DNA of 64,000 nucleotides from the NCBI RefSeq assembly GCF_022827545.1, contig NZ_CP094669.1:5201001-5265000 (forward strand), read 5' to 3'. Of this stretch, positions 49,021 through 58,042 are shown piece by piece. Within the stretch, counting starts at the first letter, position 1, and every line of letters starts with the position of its first letter. Source of the stretch: Hymenobacter tibetensis. GTDB lineage: Bacteria > Bacteroidota > Bacteroidia > Cytophagales > Hymenobacteraceae. The notes under the pieces are model-generated. The model was not told the origin of the DNA. It worked only from the letters and a program-made list of their open reading frames with translations, and ran no database searches. Position numbers and translations under genes: made by a program.

Positions 49021-49593
49021 TTAACTCCGGGGAGCGTGGGCACCTTCAAGTATTTCCTCTACTATCTTTTTATTGAAGGCCGGAATATCATCGGGGTTGC
49101 GGCTAGTGATAAGGCCTTTATCAACTACCACTTCCGAATCTTCCCACTGAGCGCCTGCATTTTTGAGGTCGGTTTTGATGCTGGGGAAGCTGGTCATTTT
49201 CTTGCCGTGCACGAGGCCGGTTTCAATGAGCGTCCAGGGGCCGTGGCAGATGGCGGCCACTACTTTGCCGGAGCGCATGAACTCACCCACAAAATTGACA
49301 ACACTTTGCTCGACGCGGAGCTTATCGGGGTTGATCTGGCCGCCGGGTAGTACGAGGGCGTCGTAGTCGGCTACGCGGACTTCCCCGATCAGCTTGTCAA
49401 CGTCCACCTTGTCGCCCCAATCAGTTTTGTCCCAGCCCTTGATGGAGCCGCTTTTCAAGGAAATAACGTCCACTTCGGCGCCTTCACCTTCCAGGTATTT
49501 CTTGGGTTCGGTTAGCTCTACTTGCTCGAAACCGTCGGTGGCTACAATGGCTATTCTTTTGCCTTTAAGCTTGTCGCTGCTGAAAATACTCAT
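49021..49593 (-). CDS. DJ-1/PfpI (YhbO-like) protein
   Basis: The 190-residue protein of the glutamine-amidotransferase-like fold has 'RIAIVATDGFEQVELTEP' with conserved Glu23 and the nucleophile elbow 'VVAAICHGPWTLIE' with Cys116-His117. 'DDIPAFNKKIVEEI' closes the domain. Relatives such as YhbO/YajL/PfpI are stress-protective and are described as acting on glyoxal adducts or as proteases; those activities are debated. It is cytoplasmic and monocistronic. Confidence 0.9.
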   Translation of the reverse strand: MSIFSSDKLKGKRIAIVATDGFEQVELTEPKKYLEGEGAEVDVISLKSGSIKGWDKTDWGDKVDVDKLIGEVRVADYDALVLPGGQINPDKLRVEQSVVNFVGEFMRSGKVVAAICHGPWTLIETGLVHGKKMTSFPSIKTDLKNAGAQWEDSEVVVDKGLITSRNPDDIPAFNKKIVEEILEGAHAPRS

Positions 49594-49608
49594 GCTAAAA
49601 AGAAATTT

Positions 49609-49650
49609 AGAAGAAAGGGGCCACAGGGTTGTCCTCGGCCCTTTTCTTCT
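49609..49650. terminator. terminator hairpin
   Basis: A 14-bp stem with one G-U pair (49609-49622 with 49637-49650) lies between the thioesterase stop and the DJ-1-like start, and ends the thioesterase transcript on the minus strand. Confidence 0.65.
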
Positions 49651-49716
49651 TACGCCGCTGCGTACAGCGGGTTCTTCTTTTGCTGCATTCAGCCCGAGTT
49701 CTGCACACCCGCTCGG

Positions 49717-50223
49717 CTACTCTCGGCGCAGCTGCTTGAACTCCTTACGCACCCGCTTCACTCGTTCGTCGAAACCGTCGGGGTCGTACTGCACGTCGGG
49801 CACATCCAGCTCTTCCAGCATATCCATCAGCGGCTCGGAATGCTCGATGCGGGTAGCCGTTTTTACGGCTACAAAGGCCATTTCCGACCATAATAGCGCT
49901 TTTAGGCGCTGCCCATCTTCGCTGAGCATCTGCATTTCCACTACCAGGTTGGAATTGTCGAAATGAATGAGTTGGGTGCGCACCACCACAGTCTCGCCGT
50001 GGTTGGCAGGGCGCAGGTAGCTGATGTGGTGCTTGGTGATAACCCAGGCTGCTCCCTGCTCGCGGCTAAGTTCGCCCAAGTTGAGCGCATAGTGTTGGAT
50101 GGTGTGCTCTTCCCGCGCATTCAGAAAATAATCGAGGTAGCGGGCATTGTTAAGGTGCCCCATCATGTCGCAGTCCTGAAAATGGATACGATGCGTGGTT
50201 TCGGGCGTACGAAGCAAAGGCAT
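49717..50223 (-). CDS. hotdog-fold acyl-CoA thioesterase
   Basis: ATG 50223 gives 168 residues; a frame extending to 50265 lacks conserved sequence. The 4HBT signature is 'FQDCDMMGHLNNARYLDYF', with the active-site Asp and the helix Asn. It is followed by 'WVITKHHISYLRPANHGETV' in pieces and 'LIHFDNSNLVVEMQM'. The family hydrolyses acyl-CoA or acyl-ACP thioesters in the cytoplasm. Chain-length preference is unknown. A 40-residue charged helix follows the domain. Confidence 0.88.
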   Translation of the reverse strand: MPLLRTPETTHRIHFQDCDMMGHLNNARYLDYFLNAREEHTIQHYALNLGELSREQGAAWVITKHHISYLRPANHGETVVVRTQLIHFDNSNLVVEMQMLSEDGQRLKALLWSEMAFVAVKTATRIEHSEPLMDMLEELDVPDVQYDPDGFDERVKRVRKEFKQLRRE

Positions 50224-50403
50224 AGCTAGGGCTGGAAATACAGAGTACGAGTGAAGACAAAGCACACGAATTGCCTGTCTGAAACGCTCAAAGGTAACGT
50301 TCCGCCACTTTTATGCGCCGCTACGGCCCCTACCAGCGCCCGACCAAGCCATACCGCCTCACCCCAAGCACCTTCTCCAACCTGCCCGATAGCAATGCAG
50401 TGC

Positions 50404-51549
50404 CTACAGCTTGTATGCGTCGGCTACTACCTGATGCGGGGCGGGTTTGCGGGCGTCGGTCGGACTATCGAACACAATAAGCACGTGCTCGTCGTCGAGG
50501 AGGGCCATGCCTTCGGCTTTGTCTTGGCCGGCGGTGGGCCCGAAGCCGTGCGGCACGTCAAACAGGCGCGTCAGCTTATCGGGCCCGATCAGGCTGTCTT
50601 GCTCGCACCGAAGCGCATCGGGCCAGCAATAGACGGCAATGGTGCCATCGAGGTCCATGGTGGGGCCGGCCAGCAGCAGCAGGTCGGAGCCCCGCTGGCG
50701 CAGTTCGCGCAGGCCCATGCCGCCCAGCGCCAGGAAGTGCTTTTTGTAGTATTTCTCGGTGGCGCCAGGCAACTCACCCAGCCGCAGGCGGCCGTGCTTG
50801 TCTTCGCGGGGCAGCAGTTCCAGCACCACCGCCCACCCACGCAGCACCGGGCCCCGCAACCCCACAAACAGCCGGCCATCGGGAGCCACGGCCAAGCCTT
50901 CAATGTCGAAGCCGTTGTCTTTACCGGGAATCTGCATGAAGGGCTTCAGGTGCGGGTCTTCGGCCAAGAGGTCCAGCAGTTCGTTGGAATCGTCGGAGCC
51001 GTGGAGTTGGGCGGCGCAGAGGGTGTGGCCCGGTTCGGTGGGGTGCGGGGCTTCGCGGTGCAGCTCGTAGTCGCCGGTGGTGGGGTTGAGCAACAGCGGC
51101 AGGCGCGCCAACAGGTAGCGGCTGGGTTCTTCTTTCACTTCGGCCAGCCGAGCAATTTGCTTGGCTACGTCTTCCTCGTTGGGTTTGGGCTGCTTGCGCT
51201 TGAGGCTGTGCGAACCAATCACCCACAGATAATGGTCGCTGGCGGCCAAGCCTTCGATGTCAATTTCCTCTGCCGCATCATCGCCCAAATCAAGCAGCTC
51301 CGATAGCTCGTAACGGCAATGCCCTTGCAACTCGTGCTTGCCGTTTAGGCGCAGGCGCTCAATGCTGGTTCGCTCGTCGCAGCTTACCCAGAGGTTGTCG
51401 CCGGTGCGCAACACCGTGGAGAGGCCGTCGCGGACGTGCTTGCCATCGGCATTGAGACTGAGTTTGGGGTTGAAATGCAGCAGATAAGGTTGAGGACGCA
51501 CAGGCTGGGCAGTGAGTGAAGTGAGAGTGGTGTGCGAACGGCCCAGCAT
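50404..51549 (-). CDS. DUF3616 family protein (predicted beta-propeller)
   Basis: The 381-residue protein has the DUF3616 hallmarks 'EIDIEGLAASDHYLWVIGSH', 'RYLLARLPLL', 'KDNGFDIEGLAVAPDGRLFVGLRGPVLRGWA' in pieces, and 'DKAEGMALLDDEHVLIVFDSP'. The repeated 'D.EGLA' and 'LWVxG' units are propeller blades. No signal peptide is evident, so it may be cytoplasmic. The function of the family is not established. Confidence 0.85.
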   Translation of the reverse strand: MLGRSHTTLTSLTAQPVRPQPYLLHFNPKLSLNADGKHVRDGLSTVLRTGDNLWVSCDERTSIERLRLNGKHELQGHCRYELSELLDLGDDAAEEIDIEGLAASDHYLWVIGSHSLKRKQPKPNEEDVAKQIARLAEVKEEPSRYLLARLPLLLNPTTGDYELHREAPHPTEPGHTLCAAQLHGSDDSNELLDLLAEDPHLKPFMQIPGKDNGFDIEGLAVAPDGRLFVGLRGPVLRGWAVVLELLPREDKHGRLRLGELPGATEKYYKKHFLALGGMGLRELRQRGSDLLLLAGPTMDLDGTIAVYCWPDALRCEQDSLIGPDKLTRLFDVPHGFGPTAGQDKAEGMALLDDEHVLIVFDSPTDARKPAPHQVVADAYKL

Positions 51550-51823
51550 CTAAGAATGTTACGCCACCCGTAGCTGGCGCACTGCCGGTGCTAGGTGCTC
51601 CGGCGGCGGCGGTCAGGCGATGCTCGTGTTATGGCAGGTGGTTGTTTGCAACAACTATCTGGCATGCCACCTATAGGTTGTACCTTAAACACCTGTTATA
51701 CTTTCACTTATCAGCCTATCACGTAGAAGCCACTGAAAGACAAAACACGTGGAAGCGTGCTACTCAGAAAGCACATTTCCCGTAACTGGTATTTCTTACG
51801 TGGCCCTAGTCGACTCACTGATC

Positions 51824-52339
51824 ATGAACCGAACTACCTCGTTACGCAGCAGATACGTTGGCTTTTCTGGAGGCCGGGTGCTCTGGATACTTCTGAATAT
51901 GTGCTGGCTGGTCAGTCTGCTTACCCTAGCTGCCTGCGACAAAACAGGATCCACTGGAGCGGGCAAGCCATACCGCTTGCTGGTAATCAAAGACCCCGGC
52001 AATCATACGCGCACCTATGCTGTACTGTCCAACCACCTTATGGGCATCTCAATGCGTCATTACCGCAGCCTCACACCCCAACAATTAACAAGAGAAAAAG
52101 CGTTGACTGATAGCCTGTTTAGGCGTCGTACGAGCCCCGAAGTCAGGAACCAGCTGGCGCGGCTCAAAGGCTTCAATAATGCGCTACATCAGGATACGCT
52201 AATACACCAGCTGCAATTGGCGAGGCAAGAAGTGTTGAAAACCAATCCTTCTTTCCTCGCCAAGTCTTTGCGGGCTCAAACGAAATGGCTGCTTCTAGCC
52301 CAGACCAGCAACAGAAAAAACACTACTTCACCGGAATAG
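51824..52339 (+). CDS. lipoprotein of unknown function, possible -1 frameshift extension
   Basis: The start at ATG 51824 ('MNRTTSLRSR') gives 171 residues with an N-terminal hydrophobic segment and lipobox 'LTLAAC' followed by 'DKTG'. The rest has charged helices ('LTPQQLTREKALTDSLFRRR'). No family is recognised. Near the 3' end the sequence A AAA AAC (52315-52321) lies exactly in the phase of a -1 slippery heptamer. The -1 frame is then open for 44 codons to TAG 52453-52455. Whether it is used is unknown. Confidence 0.6.
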   Translation: MNRTTSLRSRYVGFSGGRVLWILLNMCWLVSLLTLAACDKTGSTGAGKPYRLLVIKDPGNHTRTYAVLSNHLMGISMRHYRSLTPQQLTREKALTDSLFRRRTSPEVRNQLARLKGFNNALHQDTLIHQLQLARQEVLKTNPSFLAKSLRAQTKWLLLAQTSNRKNTTSPE

Positions 52340-52497
52340 GGTTGGATGTACGCTTTCAGGACATTGGCTTTGCTGCCGGCTTATTGCAAGTTACAGGAGT
52401 AACCTTCCAGGTTTGTTTGCGCGGCTTCTCACCAAAGCCATCGTGCAGTAGCTAGTGGCTGGCTAACAACTATACTATTACAAGGAGTGGAATTGAA

Positions 52498-52566
52498 AGC
52501 AGCCCTACCGGCTACCGGCGCGTCAGGACAATAACGCGCCGGTAGCCGGTAGCGGGCAGGGCTGCT
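52498..52566. terminator. large bidirectional hairpin
   Basis: An inner 16-bp perfect stem (52508-52523 with 52534-52549) and an outer 9-bp stem (52498-52506 with 52558-52566) are separated by an asymmetric bulge. It lies between two convergent lipoprotein genes. Confidence 0.7.
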
Positions 52567-52621
52567 CTTTCACTGTTCGATCAGCGCTTCAGATGCATGG
52601 AGACTGGCGCTGGAAGGCGGC

Positions 52622-53044
52622 TTACTGAGTGGGTCTGCGGCTTTGCGCCTGGGCTTGCTTTTGGCGCTGCTTGTTGATGAGCTGCTTGTATTGCTCGGGG
52701 GTCAGCACTTCTTGCAACTGCTTTTGAGAAGCGGTGTTGAGCCGTTTCAGCTCTGCCGTGAGAGCCGTCCGGTTGCTGCCGTACTGCTTTTGGGCGGCGT
52801 TGGCTTGCTCCGAAAAGCTGGTCAGGATGGCGCGCATCCGCTGTTGCTGGTCGGGGCGCAGCTTTAGCTCTTCGGTTACTTCGTCGGTGAAGTCGCGGGC
52901 GGCGGTGGGGGCTACAATGGGGGCGGGCGTGGCGGAAGCGGCGGCTGTGGACTTAGCAGTAGGGATATTCTTGTTGCGACGAGCACAACCCACAGTCAGA
53001 GTGGCCAATAGGCAGAGGGCAAGTAGGGAGCGGGACAGGAGCAT
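52622..53044 (-). CDS. small lipoprotein with a Spy/CpxP-like helical part
   Basis: ATG 53044 gives 140 residues; a start at 53077 is less likely. The signal peptide ends in lipobox 'LTVGC' followed by 'ARRN', then an Ala/Thr/Pro-rich linker and two long amphipathic helices. 'LKLRPDQQQRMRAILTSF' and 'EVLTPEQYKQLINKQRQK' echo the LTxxQ motifs of Spy/CpxP-type chaperones. Such proteins sit in the periplasm, but here it would be membrane-anchored. Confidence 0.7.
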   Translation of the reverse strand: MLLSRSLLALCLLATLTVGCARRNKNIPTAKSTAAASATPAPIVAPTAARDFTDEVTEELKLRPDQQQRMRAILTSFSEQANAAQKQYGSNRTALTAELKRLNTASQKQLQEVLTPEQYKQLINKQRQKQAQAQSRRPTQ

Positions 53045-53134
53045 GGTGCTGAAATAGGATGGAGGTGTGGACCCCATACGCGAAAACCGTACCTCTCGTC
53101 TATCTCAGCTGTGCTATATTCCGTGACTTGCTTT

Positions 53135-55195
53135 TCAGGAAGTGGCGGCCGCAAGTGGTGCCGTCCCTACTGAGGAGGCTGCTGGACCCACTACGCCGCT
53201 GGTTTTCAGGTGCTGTGCCGTGTGGTGCGCCAGCGCCATAATAGTCAGCATCGGATTGACGCCACTGCAGGCCGGAAAAGCCGAAGCATCCGCCACGAAC
53301 AGGTTTTTCACCTCGTACGTTTCGCCGGTGGGGCCGATCGGGTGCGTGAACGAGTCGCCGCCCATCCGGCAGGTGCTCATTTGGTGGGCGCTGTACAGGC
53401 CGTACTGATTGGGTTTCCAGCTCAGGTGCGGCAACTGGTCGAGCACCTGCGGGTTCTGGATGTGGCTGTTCTGGATGTGCAAGGTCGGGAGTGAACCGTG
53501 TGGCAGGAAAACGGTGTGCGCGCCGGCCGCCGCATGAATTTCGGCGGCAGCCCGCGCGCCCGTGAGCATATTGCCCCGGTCATGCTCGCTCAGCGTGTAG
53601 TCGATTAGTGCCTGGCCGTGCTTGTCGATGCTCACGCGCCCGCCGTCCCGGTCACGGGTTAGCACGATGAACGAGCCCATGTGCGCGGCCTGCTGCATCA
53701 GTTGTTTGTGTTGTGCCCCCGATAGCCACGGCAGCACCATGCTCATCAGGCCGGTGTGGGCCGGCGGAGTTTCCAGTTTGGCGCCGTAGTTGGTGCCGTT
53801 CAGCATCGTGAAACAGTCATTTACCACCGACATACTCGGGCCAAACCACGGCTCCATGGCCTGCTGATACAACCCCGACACCACCACCGTGGGGTGCAGA
53901 TTGAGGTGGCGGCCCAAGTGCGGGTGCCGCAAGCCGCTGCGCAACAGCAGGGCCGGCGTCTGGATGGCTCCTCCGGCTACCACCACCCGGCGGGCCCGCA
54001 CCGTCACGCGAATGTGCTGGCCGCTGGCGGTAGTGTGCACCGCCTCGGCGCCGGTGGCTCGGCCACTGGCAACGGTTACGCGCTCCACGCGGGTGTCGGC
54101 CAGGAGGCGGGCGCCGTGCCGAAACGCCTGAAGCAGGTACGTGTTGAGTGTGCCTTGCTTGATGCCATACGCGTCGCCCATGGTGCTGTAGCCCAGGCCC
54201 CGGAAATGGGTTTCGGAATCGGTGAGGCCTTTCTCGTTGCGCGGAATCAGCTTCACTTCTTGGCCGAGCTTGGTGGAACCATCCCAGAGGGCTTGGTTCT
54301 GGCGGTTGTGGCGCGTGTAATCGATGTTCACGCTCAGCGCCCGGCTTACGGCGTCGAGGCTTTTCTTGAAATCAAGTGATGTAAAATGCGGCACCCTATG
54401 CTCGCGCGCCCACTCCTGCAGCACGTAGTCGGGGGTACGAAAAGCCCCGGCCCAGTTGACGGTGGTGCCCCCACCCAGGCACGAACCGGCCAGCACGCTG
54501 ATGCTGCCGTCCTGCGTGCTTAGCGTGCCTTTGCCATCGTAGAGCTTGCCCAGCATGTCTACTTCGCGCTGCGTGAAGTCGCAGCCGTGGCAGTAGGGAC
54601 CCTTTTCCAGCACCAGCACGTCGTGGCCCGCGGCGGCTAGCTCCCCGGCAACTACGCCCCCACCCGCACCGCTGCCAATCACCAGCACGTCGCACTCGTA
54701 GGTGACAGCCTGGGTGGGTTGCAGCGTTTGAATGGGCTTGGGCACGTCCACTACGGCGTCGGCTGGCATCGGCCCGGCGTAGCCAATGCTAGGCCATACA
54801 GGGTTGCCACCTTCCCTGGCCGAACCGCCATAGTACAGAAACACAAACAGCTTACGCAACGCATGAAAGCCCTTGCGCAGTTGCGGCAAGTTGCTCTGCG
54901 ACCAGCTTTGCAGCAGCTTCTCGCGCTGCGCGGACTGCAGCCGGCTGAAAGGGCGCAACGGCCCAAACCACGTTATGCCCAAAGTAGGTGTATCGAGCAG
55001 GTTGAGCAGCTTACGGAACTCCGCCTGCGCGCTGGCGGGCTGTTCGGCCACCACTTCTGCTATCTGATTGATGTTCACTCCCTCAGAACCCCGGCGCTGC
55101 CAATACGCAGCATGCTCCGCCGGGCCATCCATGGCCGGAATGAACGTATCGGCAAGCGCAAGGAGCGTTTCGCGCTGGGCTTCGGTAAAGGTCAT
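53135..55195 (-). CDS. GMC oxidoreductase with N-terminal gluconate-2-dehydrogenase-subunit-3-like domain (long-chain alcohol oxidase type)
   Basis: The 686-residue protein begins with a helical domain (about 1-125: 'LLALADTFIPAMDGPAEHAAY', split) typical of subunit 3 of membrane sugar dehydrogenases. It is followed by the GMC flavoprotein with FAD motif 'DVLVIGSGAGGGVVAGEL' at about 169-186, 'LAGSCLGGGTTVNWAGAFRT', and the C-terminal active-site segment 'YSAHQMSTCRMGG' ending 'SGVNPMLTIMALAHHTAQHL'. This layout is seen in long-chain fatty alcohol oxidases. The gene follows an aldehyde dehydrogenase gene on the same strand (214 nt gap), which suggests stepwise oxidation of an alcohol to an acid. 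Confidence 0.88.
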   Translation of the reverse strand: MTFTEAQRETLLALADTFIPAMDGPAEHAAYWQRRGSEGVNINQIAEVVAEQPASAQAEFRKLLNLLDTPTLGITWFGPLRPFSRLQSAQREKLLQSWSQSNLPQLRKGFHALRKLFVFLYYGGSAREGGNPVWPSIGYAGPMPADAVVDVPKPIQTLQPTQAVTYECDVLVIGSGAGGGVVAGELAAAGHDVLVLEKGPYCHGCDFTQREVDMLGKLYDGKGTLSTQDGSISVLAGSCLGGGTTVNWAGAFRTPDYVLQEWAREHRVPHFTSLDFKKSLDAVSRALSVNIDYTRHNRQNQALWDGSTKLGQEVKLIPRNEKGLTDSETHFRGLGYSTMGDAYGIKQGTLNTYLLQAFRHGARLLADTRVERVTVASGRATGAEAVHTTASGQHIRVTVRARRVVVAGGAIQTPALLLRSGLRHPHLGRHLNLHPTVVVSGLYQQAMEPWFGPSMSVVNDCFTMLNGTNYGAKLETPPAHTGLMSMVLPWLSGAQHKQLMQQAAHMGSFIVLTRDRDGGRVSIDKHGQALIDYTLSEHDRGNMLTGARAAAEIHAAAGAHTVFLPHGSLPTLHIQNSHIQNPQVLDQLPHLSWKPNQYGLYSAHQMSTCRMGGDSFTHPIGPTGETYEVKNLFVADASAFPACSGVNPMLTIMALAHHTAQHLKTSGVVGPAASSVGTAPLAAATS

Positions 55196-55409
55196 AGCAC
55201 TGGAAAAGGCGGGGTGGGAACTATAGCGGATACAGCAGGTCAGTCTGACTGGAAAATATCGGAATTATTTAGCAGAAATACTCGGCTTGCATACAATTTA
55301 GCGCCACACTACAGTAGCGCTGCTAGGAGTGCAGCAGACTACCTATGTAGCTCGCGCCCTAGCACTTCCGACAACGCTTCTTCACTAACGCCTCGCTTTT
55401 TACTTTAAC

Positions 55410-56855
55410 CTACAGCCAGCGCAGCAGCCAGCCAACCATGCGTTGCACCTTGGGCGTGTAAGGCGGATAGAAGCTTTTAATGCCCGTCACGCCAGTGCGC
55501 TGCTTGAGCACGGCTTTTTCATTGGAGAAGGCCAGGAAACCAGCGTAGCCGTGGGCCCGACCAATGCCGCTGTTGCCGGCCCCCCCAAAAGGCAGCTCGG
55601 GGTGGGCAAGCTGCAAGATGGTTTCGTTGACGGCCGCGCCGCCGGCCGGAATGTTGCGCAGCAGGTAGCGTTGGTTTTCCTTGTTTTGCGTGAAAATGTA
55701 CAGAGCCAACGGCCGCGGCCGGGTGTTCACCTCGTTGGTGGCTTCCATGAGGGTGCGGAAGGTGCGCATGGGTAACAGCGGCCCGAAGATTTCCTCTTGC
55801 ATCACGCGGCTATCCGTTGGCGCGTTGAGCAGCACGGTGGGCTCAATGAAGTGCTGGCTGGCGTCTACCTGGCCGCCCATTGCCACGGTGGCCCCTTGCA
55901 GCTGCGCATCTTCGAGCAGCCCGGCCACCCGCTCGAAATGGTGCTGGTTGACAATGCGCGCAAATGACTCGGAAGCCGCTACCCCCTGCCCGTTGGGGTT
56001 GTAGAAGCGCCGGACTACCAGCCGCATTTCCATAAGCAGCTTGTCTTGCACCGACTCGTGCACCAGCACGTAATCGGGCGCTACGCAGGTTTGGCCGGCG
56101 TTGATGCCTTTGCCCCACACGATTTTCTCGGCCGCATCGCGCAGGTCGGCGGTTTCGTCTACTATAGCCGGGCTTTTGCCGCCTAGCTCCAACGTAACGC
56201 TGGTTAGGTGCTCAGCAGCGGCTCGCATCACTACTTTGCCTACCTGCGGGCTTCCTGTAAAGAAGATGTGGTCGAAGGGCAGCTTGAGTAGTTCAGTGGC
56301 CACTTCTTTGTCGCCTTCCACCACGGTTACTTCTGCCGGGTCGAAGACCTCACGGGCCATCCGGCTCAGCAGTGCCGCGACGGCGGGCGTCATTTCGGAA
56401 GGCTTGATGATTACGCAGTTGCCGGCTGCCAACGCCGATATCAGCGGGTCGATGGCGAGGTAGAAGGGGTAGTTCCAGGGTGCAATGATCAAGCACACAC
56501 CTTTAGGCTCGGCCTGCATCCAGCCACGAGCCCCCATAAGCGCCAGCGGCGTATCGACGGGCCGCAAGGCAGTCCATTTTTTGAGGTGTTTGAGCGTGTG
56601 CTTTAGCTCAGTTTGCGAGGGCCACACTTCCGTAACGTCGGTTTCGGTGGCGGGCTTGCGGAAGTCGGCGTACAAGGCGTCCTGAATGGCGGTGCGGTTG
56701 TCGGCTATCCAAGCGCCTAGCTTGTGCAGACGGTTGGCCCGCGGGTCGGTTGTTTCGCGGCGCAACGCTTCGGAACGAGCCTTTTGCTGCTCGAATACAT
56801 GTTGCAACGCCCCTGCTTCGGGCGGAGAGGAAACGGGGGCAGCAAGGGTGGACAT
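55410..56855 (-). CDS. aldehyde dehydrogenase (class 3 type)
   Basis: The 481-residue NAD(P)-dependent enzyme has the general base Glu223 in 'VTLELGGKSPAIV' and nucleophile Cys257 in 'INAGQTCVAPDYVL'. The cofactor elements are 'IIAPWNYPFYLAIDPLISAL' in pieces and 'FFTGSPQVGKVV'. The compact length and a hydrophobic basic C-terminus ('MVGWLLRWL') fit ALDH3-type fatty-aldehyde dehydrogenases, which may be membrane-associated. It is upstream of the GMC oxidase in the same direction, so both probably belong to one alcohol/aldehyde oxidation unit. Confidence 0.93.
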   Translation of the reverse strand: MSTLAAPVSSPPEAGALQHVFEQQKARSEALRRETTDPRANRLHKLGAWIADNRTAIQDALYADFRKPATETDVTEVWPSQTELKHTLKHLKKWTALRPVDTPLALMGARGWMQAEPKGVCLIIAPWNYPFYLAIDPLISALAAGNCVIIKPSEMTPAVAALLSRMAREVFDPAEVTVVEGDKEVATELLKLPFDHIFFTGSPQVGKVVMRAAAEHLTSVTLELGGKSPAIVDETADLRDAAEKIVWGKGINAGQTCVAPDYVLVHESVQDKLLMEMRLVVRRFYNPNGQGVAASESFARIVNQHHFERVAGLLEDAQLQGATVAMGGQVDASQHFIEPTVLLNAPTDSRVMQEEIFGPLLPMRTFRTLMEATNEVNTRPRPLALYIFTQNKENQRYLLRNIPAGGAAVNETILQLAHPELPFGGAGNSGIGRAHGYAGFLAFSNEKAVLKQRTGVTGIKSFYPPYTPKVQRMVGWLLRWL

Positions 56856-57110
56856 AAGGCGCTAAGAAAGAAGATGAAAGCAAGGTAACGCTGGTACGTA
56901 AGGTCGGCAGCGTTGCCTGCATTGGCAATGCTGCGCGGCTGGTCTGTGTGCCCTCGCCGTACGTTACCTCTCCTACAATACTGGCTGGGTGGCGTTTGGT
57001 TGGGGCTACAAACCCTCTATCTAACCGCTGTGCTGGCCGTTTGTGCTTTTTGACTGGCTGGTACTTTGCAGGCCCAGACACTTTTTAACCATCTGGTTCG
57101 TTAAGGCAGC

Positions 57111-57941
57111 TTGTTTGTTCTTTTCCGAATTCCTGTTTTGTCTTTACGCTTCCTTATTGCCCTGCGCCAGCTACCGTTGCTGGCATCGTTGCTTTTAGCT
57201 CCCCTTTCCTTGCTTGCTGGCCCACTGCCCAGCGTTAAGCTAGAGCCACTGCACCTCCAGGTGCGCCCTATTGCGCCCGATGTATATGTGCACACGTCGT
57301 ATCGGCGCTATCCTGGCAACCCTGTTCCGGTGCCATCCAATGGCTTGATTATCAAAACCAAAACTGGCGCCTTGGTAATCGACACTGCCTGGGACGCCGA
57401 TCAGACGCTAGAGCTTTTGCGCTACATTGCCGACAGCCTGCACCAACGAGTGCGCCTCGTGGTTGTCACCCACGCACACGAAGACCGGCTCGGTGGCTTG
57501 CCGGTTTTGCAAGCCAATAATATAAAGGTGTACAGCACGCCCCTTACGGCCCAGCGCGCCGCCACCATGGACTTTGGTGTTCCTACAGCGGCCATCAAGC
57601 CCTATACCGTTATCCGGGCCGGACGCACGCGGCTAGAACTGTTTTACCCCGGCCCTGGCCATGCGCCTGATAACCTGGTGGCTTGGCTGCCCGGCCAGCA
57701 GGTGCTCTTTGGCGGCTGCCTGGTGAAAGGCGCTGATGCCACCGCCCTCGGCAACATTGATGATGCCAACCTGAAGCAGTGGCCTAGCAGCATACGGAAA
57801 GTGGCAGCGCGTTACCCGAAAGCGGCCATTGTAGTGCCTGGCCACGGCCAGTGGGGAAACTTCAGCATGTTTCAGCATACGCTAGAGCTGCTGCACTCCC
57901 CCAGCAGCCGACCACAAACCGCTTTAAACGGGCAACCCTAA
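57111..57941 (+). CDS. subclass B1 metallo-beta-lactamase
   Basis: The 276-residue protein starts at TTG 57111, with an in-frame TAA just upstream and no ATG available, and has a hydrophobic signal segment ('LPLLASLLLAPLSLLAGPLP'). All B1 zinc ligands are present. The Zn1 site is His121-Ala-His123 in 'VVTHAHEDRLGG', plus His184 ('GPGHAPDN'). The Zn2 site is Asp125, Cys203 ('FGGCLVKG') and His245 ('VVPGHGQWG'). The Cys ligand and the 'GxCLVK' context distinguish subclass B1 from B2, B3 and from non-lactamase MBL-fold hydrolases. The residue between the two His is Ala instead of the common Phe. It should be exported and could hydrolyse beta-lactams, but the spectrum is unknown. No mobile element is adjacent, so it looks like a resident gene. 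Confidence 0.9.
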   Translation: MFVLFRIPVLSLRFLIALRQLPLLASLLLAPLSLLAGPLPSVKLEPLHLQVRPIAPDVYVHTSYRRYPGNPVPVPSNGLIIKTKTGALVIDTAWDADQTLELLRYIADSLHQRVRLVVVTHAHEDRLGGLPVLQANNIKVYSTPLTAQRAATMDFGVPTAAIKPYTVIRAGRTRLELFYPGPGHAPDNLVAWLPGQQVLFGGCLVKGADATALGNIDDANLKQWPSSIRKVAARYPKAAIVVPGHGQWGNFSMFQHTLELLHSPSSRPQTALNGQP

Positions 57942-57972
57942 CCCTCACTGCTTTAGTGACCTGCTACAAACA

Positions 57973-58012
57973 AAGCAGCCTACTCGAATTATCCATCGGG
58001 TAGGCTGCTTTT
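57973..58012. terminator. bidirectional terminator
   Basis: A 14-bp stem with one T-G pair (57973-57986 with 57997-58010) is followed by T residues. It lies between convergent genes. Confidence 0.75.
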
Positions 58013-58042
58013 CATTTCGCGGGCATTCAGCACGCTCCGAAT

